Shown: piece by piece, positions 1 to 9,300 of the stretch
Layout: every line of letters starts with the position of its first letter
Numbering within the stretch: position 1 is the stretch's first letter
Assembly: GCA_019648995.1 (NCBI GenBank)
Contig: BLXT01005284.1
Span: 714,738-734,806, forward strand
Direction of reading: 5' to 3'
Length of the DNA: 20,069 nucleotides
DNA from: Plakobranchus ocellatus
Taxonomy: Eukaryota; Mollusca; Gastropoda; Plakobranchidae
Position numbers and translations under genes: made by a program
Notes under the pieces: generated by a model
What the model saw: only the letters and a program-made list of their open reading frames with translations
Told to the model about the DNA's origin: nothing
Database searches by the model: none

Positions 1-185
1 CCCCCCCCAGTAAGAAATTATACCCCTTTCTTTCATTATTAATGATGCCGTTCTTATTTTTTGTTTATGCTAGTGATAGAGTGCTGCATTAAAGGCAGCA
101 TAAAAATCATTTAGCTTTTCTGTTGTCCAATCTTTATGAAAAACATTTTCTAAAATGTGTGTAATTATGTGAATTTCAATTACAG
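1..185 (+). other. 3' end of an upstream tafazzin intron
   Basis: AT-rich DNA starting with a C8 run and ending in the polypyrimidine/ACAG acceptor of the first visible exon. The preceding coding exon is not in the window. Confidence 0.8.
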
Positions 186-314
186 AGTGGATGAACACAG
201 TGCGTGTGCACAATAAAAATACTCTCTATGATTTGATAGAAAAGAGGCCAGAGGGTAAAGGCCTCCTTACAGTGTGTAACCACACCAGCTGCATAGATGA
301 CCCTCTTATGTGGG
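186..314 (+). CDS. TAFAZZIN: Tafazzin internal exon with HX4D catalytic motif
   Basis: The exon follows a TTTCAATTACAG acceptor and ends before GTAAGA. Its first two bases complete a codon from the missing upstream exon, and its last base is the first base of a split Gly codon. It encodes the segment from WMNTVRVHN to the [13 protein letters not shown] block. His and Asp of HX4D are the expected catalytic pair of this acyltransferase family. Confidence 0.93.
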
Positions 315-3300
315 GTAAGAGAAACAGCCTCAATCTCTTTCTAGACCAGTTTTAATCTTTCAGTGGTGCATCATTAAGAAATCTCTCATGATCAGTCAAA
401 ATGGGTCAGAAGTTGCAATTTGAACATTTTAAAGATTCTGAAAACTTGAGATGGCTTAAAACTTCTTTCTTCTTGCAAAAATGAAAATTGCTAATGGAAC
501 TATTCAAGATATCCGTACTGATATTGATCCTAGATGTAGGATTTTTCAACTTATTGTAAATTCGAAGAGGGAAAGATAAGTGAAAATAATTCTTTTTTCT
601 CAAAAAATTTTTGAGCAACATTCAATAGATTAGGATTGGTCTTATATGGTATGATTATAATCATTTCAAATTTTTGAAAGAAAAGGTGCCACATTTTCTA
701 TTAGAATTTCACAAGAATTTACATTCAAAACTTAAGAGTTGCTTTATTTATAAGTATCGAATGTAAATGATAATTATAAGAAAGAATATATGACAGTTGT
801 CTTTTTAATCGTTCCAATTAAACATATATTTGCATCTTTGAATTTATAATGCAGTGAAATGTACTGTAATGTCCATAAACAAATTTTAAAACAATTTATA
901 TGAACATTATTTGTGAAAGTGCCCTAGAAAGTTTATATTTTCCCAAGATTGTCTTCAAATGAATATAATTTAGATTAATTTTTTTCATAAAATTTTCAGA
1001 ATTTGTTTTCATGCATCTCTTGAAGCTGAAAGCATCTGATCCCTTTTAAAAACATTGTATATTATAAAGGTGTATTGCGGCCTCGGATTCTTAAAATGCA
1101 CAACTGTATGAGGTGGACTTCGGCAGCAGAAGACATCTGTTTTAAAAGAAAACTTCACGCACTTTTTTTCTCCTTGGGCCATGTCTTCCCGTTAGTGCGA
1201 GGAGATGGTGTCTATCAGAAAGGAGTGGATTTTTCCATAGAACAATTGAATTTAGGCTCATGGTGTCACTATTTTCCTGAAGGTAAACATTTGTAATTTA
1301 TTTACAACACAATTTCAGTATTACTGAAACAAAGATGCCACAGTCAATACTGCTTAAGTCGATGTCTAGAGGACATAATTAAAAAGACCGACTTACATGA
1401 TTTTTTTAAAGTTATCTCCCCATTTGAAGCACTTTGTTCACCTTGCTCTAAGTTTTCCAATGTAGATCTAATGTGGTTTATAATACATCCAAGTGATGGC
1501 TTTTTGTTAGCTTTTACTTCTAGCCTGAGATCGAATGAAGCTGGGGGGGCACATGTTTGTAGATTGGCAGATAGATGCATCTAAGATCTAGATCAGTACC
1601 AGTATTGTGTTGGCTACAGTGGAAATTTACTAGGCCCTAAGGTCTTTGTTCTTGAATTGAGGAACAGGGGAGGAGATGTAATGGGTTCGGGAGGATTAAA
1701 GGGTAAATTGCATAGGACCAAGAAAAACAAGTCTAATTGTTCAACAATTACTGCGCGCACCTTCCAGCCACTGCCTCCCTAACCCCCCTCCCCAATACAC
1801 ACACAGACACTAGTACAGTGGAACACGTTTAAACCGAAATTCTAGGGAGTGTGATTTCTATTTTGGTTTAAGCATAGTGCATTAAATAAGTAAGATTAAT
1901 AACGGAGAGTAACCAACTTCCGAAATATTAAGTTAAACCAATCCCACCCATCGTCACACCATAAAGTGAATGAACACGCCTATCCACGAATATTTGTTAT
2001 ATCCATTTCTCTATCTCCTTCTCTTTCCTTTTCAGTTACGAGGTTCTTGCACCTGTTATAATATTTTCACAATTTCATCATCATCTAAGTAAGTTTTTCG
2101 GTCCTAGTCTCTGCTTGTACAATTTAATCATCGCCCAAGTTTTCCAGTACTGAAGCTCTCCACAAGACAGATGGCTTTATTACTTTATGGCTGTGATGCA
2201 ACAGTGTTTGCTTAGCTTAGCGTTAACAGACGTGCAGTAGACCTAGACCTAGCCAGACATCGGGCCTGGCCATCTGTAGTGTGAGGTACTGGTAACTAAT
2301 AGTATTGGGTTTGCATGGAGTAATGGCGAAAGAAAGGGATCTGTAAGGGGTGTAAAAAAAAAAAAAAAGATTTTATTTTATTTGACGGTCGGACAGTGAC
2401 TGGGCTCTCCCGGTAGTTTTTATTTCACTTTAGCCATAGTAAGGCAGCCAGCGCTTTCGGTTTACCGCATGTTTAATAAGAAAGAATAAGAGGAAAAACG
2501 GAAAGCTCTTCAATTTCTTTTTGGTTTAGCCGTTTTTTCGGTTTAGCCGTTTTCGGTTTAGGTGTGGTCTACTGTAGTTTGGAAATGATAGTTATACTTA
2601 ATCATCACAGTAGCATTGCCTCAGAGAGAGAGAGAGAGAGGGAGGGAGGAAAGGAGAGAGAGAGAGAGAGAGAGAGCACTTTGAAGCTTAGTCAAAGCCA
2701 GCCAATGCAGCCTAGGGCAACATAATGATCGCTGCTGATGTAATGAGTGTGAATAGATCTAGAACAAGGCCTGCCTCTAATTAGACTGTTGGCCTGTGAT
2801 GAGCAATGCCCTCCTTCTCCTTCCACCATAAACAGACACACACAAAAATAAAACTCCCTACTGTGGCCCCATCCTGTGACTGTGTAAAAGCAGTTGAGAA
2901 TGTAACATAGGGTGAATTGGACAGTAAAAGCCCAGCATTATGCACAGGCATATTGTAAGCATATTTATGTGTACCGGTAATTAACATTTTTATAGATTAG
3001 ATGGAGGAAAAGCATTGTTTAATGGAAGATAAGGAACAGTAAAAGGTCGACTTATATGAAAGTCGAGTTATGCTGTGGCGCTGTACAATAAGTCTTCAAA
3101 CGGGACAGTTTCAAGTGAAAAGATTGATGTGAATAAAAATCAACTTAAGCAATGTCATTGTATACTATTTTTTCATTAGAAAAAGAAAATAAAGGGCAAT
3201 TATGTTCTTTTTCATTTTTTTATGCTCACTCTAGCTTTTTAATTAGTTCGTAAATCATCACACCAGCTCTATATGTTCAAAATCTCATAAGTTGGGTTAC

Positions 3301-6300
3301 TCAAGTCAAATCCTAATTTTGAGAAAAAGGAATGAAAGTATTAAGATCAACAACGATTTTCAGAGTTGTTGAACTTTTTTTTTTTTTTTTTTTTTAAAAT
3401 TTTCATGTCCATAAATCCCAAGCTAAAAAGAAGGAGCATTATAGAACATTCATATGGACAAAAAAAAGATTTTTGTAAAAGAAATGCAAAAAAAAGTTGC
3501 CAATATAAAATGAAAATATAACTGACAAATTAGAGGGGTATGACATTTACACAAATGTTGGTTTGCCATTAATATAAGTAATTCAGATATGAGGAGGTGC
3601 AATAGAGGTCATAATTCTAGTTGTAAATGTTCAGGGCAATGCCAGACTCAAGGCAAGAAATTCTAACATTCAAAGATATAGTTGAAATTTTTTTTTTATT
3701 TATTGATTAGGACTCAGGAGACTTTTCCTCAAAATATCTCATTCAAGTCAAAAGTTCTGTGGGAATGCGACAGAGTGTCTCATACTCTATATCTTGTAGT
3801 TAATAAATTTTTATTTTTTTTTTGTGCTTCCCAAAGTGTTCACCTTAATTCTTTTTTATTATTCATTATTTTTTAGGAAAAGTAAACATGACTCAGGAGT
3901 TCATGAGGCTTAAATGGGGTAAGTGAAGACATGGTTAGATTTATTTTTTGGTTTTTTAATTTTTAATATTTTACATCTGTTTCTATTCATAGTATGTTTA
4001 TTTCATACACATTTTTATTATACAGCAGTAAGAAAAGTCGCAGGCATTTGTTTTGCTGTACATCTACAAGCACTTAACTTATGATTTAAATATTTTAGTC
4101 ACTTAATTTAGTTTGTATCACCACAAAATAAGAGATTATTATCTGGCTAGCAGCAGGTAGAATCAACAGAACCAATAAAATTCTAAGATAGAAATTATCT
4201 CATAATGTTGTGGCTAAATCTTCAAAAAACAAAATGAGATCCGCCCACACATAATGAGTGGGGAGCCACCAAAGGAAATATAAATTTGATAGCGTTTGAA
4301 GATATTAACAATGACTATTTAATTTACATATTACAAATTCAATGTCTTTTTATTGTCGCCTATCTTGTTCATCAATTACACATCAATCTATGACAATCAT
4401 TTTCTTTAAACTCTTTAAAAGACTAAAAGAGAAATTCTAACTGCCTCATATTTTGTGGGCATTCTGCAAAAATAAATCAAGTCAGTTTGGTTAGCTTGTT
4501 TGATTAAAAAAAAATCTGAGAGTAAAACCTTCCCTTTAATTGTAAACCATCAATGTACCATAAAAATTTGTTTAAAGCTATTGCTAATGCAATGAAGTTC
4601 AAGTTTGGGACAACCAAGTAAATAAACAAATGCTGACAGTAATTACCTAGACTGAGCTTGTTGGCTGAGTAGTTGAAAAATTAGTCATGCCATATCATGG
4701 TTGAAGGATAATTTTGTGGCAAAGACAAGAGGAGTTGGTATGTTTACAATAAATCCATGAAACTAGAAATGGTTATGCAAAAGTGATACACCAATTAAAA
4801 TACAAAATCAATCATTTTAGATAAAAATTGGAAAAAAAAATCATAATAATTGTTTTCCTTGAATCGTGCTTTTCACTCTTGCTCTTTTACAGGCATTGGG
4901 CGGATCATTTCCGAATGCAAGATAACTCCTATTGTTTTACCCATGTGGCATGTTGGTAAGTGGCAAGAGTATAGACTTATACACAAGCTTTTTATCATTG
5001 AGTGCTTTTTTTTTTTTTCGTTTTCATGCTGTAAATTTAAAGCAGCACATTTTATTGTTGTTTTCTGATGTTCTTTTGCATCTTATATCTGACTGATGTT
5101 GTGGAAAACCTGATGAATTTGTTTTGCCTTATGTCTTAATATTGGTACTAAAAGTTTTGTGCAGCTTCCACAAATTATTGAAATGCCTTCTGAAGTTACT
5201 ACAACAGCAACTTTTTTTTCTCATATCTTAAAATATTCGCTCTTTAAGAAAGTCATTAAACTTAAATAAGGCATAAAGCAGAGTACAAGAAAAAAACTTA
5301 AGTTTCAGAGATAAATAAAATTTACTTTAAAAAAGGTTTTTCATGTGCCAGGTCTGTGATAGATGTTGTCAATCTTGGCTTTTCATAATTTTGATCTTGT
5401 TTTTATTTTGTTATGTCTTTTACCTGTTGCCAAAGACTTCAAACTATCAAGAAACTTCACTTCTCTGCCTACCTTTGACTCTCTCTGCGGCTCACCTTTT
5501 CCAATTGAAGATAGATGTTCAAAGCCTTTGTTGTTGCTTAGCTGTCCTAAAACTTTTATCTGAGGTTTAGAAGTTTTTTTATAACAGATCTTTTTTAGTT
5601 GGCTTTAAATACTATTTACTTGTTGGCTTCTTTTTTTTCTTTTTTTGGTCAACATTCTTCATACAAACTGCATTTCAAGTGCCTAGCTCTACTTTTTCTT
5701 CCATTTCTTATATGTGTAGCTACACAGGAAAACCCTTCAGATGGGTCCAGATAAAAAAAAAGTGAAATAGGCAGGGTTTTAGATTTTCCAAACATTCCTC
5801 ACATTTTGCTTTTTATTTGAAGGCTCTATATTATTTGCTTAAAAATTGTGGTGTTTTAAAGTTGCCAGGTTGAGGAAACATAGTTTTGAGAAAATGACTT
5901 CTAAAGTTTTATGTAGTTTTCAGTTGATAGAATAGATTGTCAAATTGGTTTTACATTATTACAAACACATGGCACCCATACATCTCACCATTGTTCATTC
6001 TAATCCACAAATGAGAATTTTAACAATTATTTTTTGGTGAAAATGAACATTTTATTTACTTTCTGGGCCCATCTTCTTTCTTTTTTCTTTGCACATAACT
6101 AAGTGTTACACCTCGACCTTGTCCAGTTCTATAATTAATCTGCCACATTAACTTTGATCTCTAGATCTAGATTAGATCTCTAAATTCAATCACTAGTAGG
6201 CTGTCAAAACTATGGTTTTAAGTTGGATTTAGTTTCTAAACACTAATAACAAATGATAACAGAGGTAAACAAGATCTAGATCTAGGCTGTTGTGAGAAAA

Positions 6301-9300
6301 GGAGGGAGAGAAGTAGAGGCAGAATGAAAGAAAAAAGAGATATACCGGCAGTCGTTGTGTATGGATTAATATCAAATTATCACGACAGAGTGATTTCTTC
6401 ATTACTTTTGCTTTTTTCATCATCTGTGTCATGTTTTTCATAACATAAAGTCAACATCATCATAGGCCTATGAATCAGCTAGGTTTAGGTTTGAAAATTT
6501 TTAAAGTTTTGAGTCATTCATTGAGGTTGCAAATGTGGGATGATCAGTTTTGATCAAAAGGTGAAGGACTGACCTTTGAAAACATTATTGTTAACTGCGA
6601 TTAACTTAAAAATAATGCTTTCAAAAGTAAACACTCAATTATGTAAAAATACCAATGTTTTGAAGAGCTTAATCGGACAAGAAACGTAAATTGTTTGCTT
6701 AACTGATCATCGGAATGTGGTGTATTTTGAGTCAGCAGATGTATAATCTCAATAAAATGGCTGAGCACTCAACCAGGTTAATTTGCATTCATGCGCACTA
6801 GTTAGAATATAACAGCCAAAAAACTGTGGTGTATAATACTTTTTTTTTCTTATAGGAGTGATGTATTACCCATGGTTTGAAGTGTCGCAAACGTTTCGGT
6901 TCTGAACTTTGAAATTTTTCGTTCTTTACTTGTTAGGTAGCATTCTGAAAGTTTCTTATGCTAATCATGACAAGGATAAAAATTTTGAAATATGATTTAT
7001 ATAACAGAGACGCGACAAAAAGAATTTACACTTGTTTTTCTTGATGAATGAATTTTATTTCTTTTTTCCAGGCATGGATAAAATTCTTCCAAATAAAAAA
7101 CCTTACATTCCACTGATCAGAAAGGTAAGTTTACCAGAGGATATTTCAGACTTAAAAGTAAATGGAGAAAACCTTTGTAATTTCAGAAATGCAGGTGATA
7201 CAGGTTTAATAGCAGAATCTGATGAATAACTTCAAAAACTTTTAGATAGTGTGAAAAAAATGAAAACATGGTCATCTCAGAGAAATCCTCAAACTGTAAA
7301 TGCAGTCATGTCAGCAAAGGTTAAAAAAAATCAAGCAAGGTACAAAATTCATATCTTGGGTACCTGATAACTTGAGACGGTGGACGCACAAGTGAAATAG
7401 ATAAAAAAAGTATTAATGGTCAAAGATATATTAAAAAAATGAAACCAGTACTGGCAAACAAAAAGGTAGGTATGTGGAAACCAATAGAAGGGAAATGAAA
7501 ACATATGTATGGTCAGTACTATTATATAGTAGAGAGTATTAGACAGTAAATAAGGAAACAGAGAGAAAGCCGGAAGCAGAAGTGATGTGCTTTATGAGAA
7601 TGATGAAAAAATCATGGATGAAAAACAAAGTCCAATGTATCGCTAGTGAAAGGAGGTAATCTTGTGCAATCATTGATTTAAACCATTACATGGTAGTAAC
7701 TACATGACATATTTGCGGACACAATGGTTTAGAAACCTAGCAATCATTGGAAAGATTGAAGCAAATACAGTACAGGGAGACAGAATAATTTTGTATAATT
7801 CATGGGCAATCGGTAATGATAGCAACAACAACTTTATAAGGTTAATTGAGAACAGATTTGTGAGTGGAGGAACATGATTGCCAATATCTCTTTTAGAGAA
7901 GAATTTGGAGCAAATAAATCATTCCCTTTTCTGAATAGAAACTAGGTGTTAAAAGATCTGTTATATTGGTTTTAAAAGCATTCAATACTGATTTGATGAG
8001 TGGATTACTTTGTGAAAAAAGTAAATAATAATGTTATTTGAAAAAAAAAAAGCTTTGTGTGTAGGAACATAAAAAAGGTATTTTGAAATGTGAAGATTGG
8101 CATCTTTGTCATAACTCCATGCAATTTAACATAACAAGATCCAAAATCTTCCACAGCATGTAACCCTCTTAGTTGGCAAACCAATGAATTTAGAAAATGA
8201 AGTCAAGATGTTAAAGTCATCCAAGAAAAGTCCAGTAAGTATCCTTTAAACTTTGACTGAACACTGATAATTTGATTTACCTTTTCATTGGCAATGACTT
8301 GATTGCATACATATTGTTATTTGTGATTAAACTGTTTAAGTGCCAATTTTTAAAAATTTAACCTTTTAAATAGTAAAGTACATGTTTTAATGCATATTCT
8401 GTAAAAATCATAAGCTTGAAAGCGTATTTGATGTTAAAGTCATGCGAGAAAAGTCGAGTAAGTATTCTCTAAACTTTAACTGAACACTTATATTTTGATC
8501 TAGCTTTTTATTTGGCAATGATTTGATTATACATATATGTAGCAGTCTCACAAAATGTGTTGAGTTGCGGGTCTACACCACTGAGATCAATTAAAAGTAA
8601 AGAAAAAAACTTCCCGATGCTTTATGTACAGAAAGTCTATAGTGTCTATACAGAGTTCTCCACTTAGAGGGGATTGATTAATTATTGGTATACCCAGTCT
8701 ACCATTAAGCGGTGAGTAATTTTTGCCCTTCTATTTAATGGTTTTCATTGAAAGGCAACAATTCAAATTGGCAACTTCACTCATTTTTTCGGACTGTTAC
8801 ACATATTGTTTTTTGATTCAACTGTCTAAGTGCTAATTTATTAAAATTTCACTGTTTTTATTTTCTGTACAGTACATGCTTTATCATACATTCTATTAAA
8901 ATTGTAAGCTTGAAACCTTTTTTTTTATAAATGAAATAATTTGCTATTAAATCATGTCCCTTATCCTTGACATTCACATTTCAATGTGATTGAACCACCC
9001 AAGCGACACGAAAGTTGCTGATCGTGAGTAGGTATTTGAATTACATTATCTTGATGATACTACTAGCGCCTAGGTGATGCCTGATTTACACTGCTGATTG
9101 ACGAACATTGGACACTTATCTGACATCAAATATAATGGTGCAGATAATCAAATACTAACAAGAAAAAAATAAAGGGGAAAAAAAACTTGGTATGGTACTT
9201 GAATATTGGGAGATGACAACTATAGCTTGAACAGCACTTATGTTAGCTTAGACATTGCAATATTAAGAAAAGAAATTGTGCCCGTTATAAAGATAATCTT

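Noticed and set aside
1..12. CCCCCCCCAGTAAG as the 3' end of an upstream exon
   Set aside because: Only a poly-C run precedes it, and no tafazzin N-terminal residues can be read.
82..100. TGCTGC/GCAGCA hairpin
   Set aside because: A 6-bp stem in an intron is expected by chance.
7125..7229. Continuation of the 7072-7124 exon through the open frame to 7229
   Set aside because: The GTAAGT donor at 7125 and the next exon (HVTLLVGKP) match tafazzin. The readthrough residues are reverse transcriptase-like, not tafazzin.
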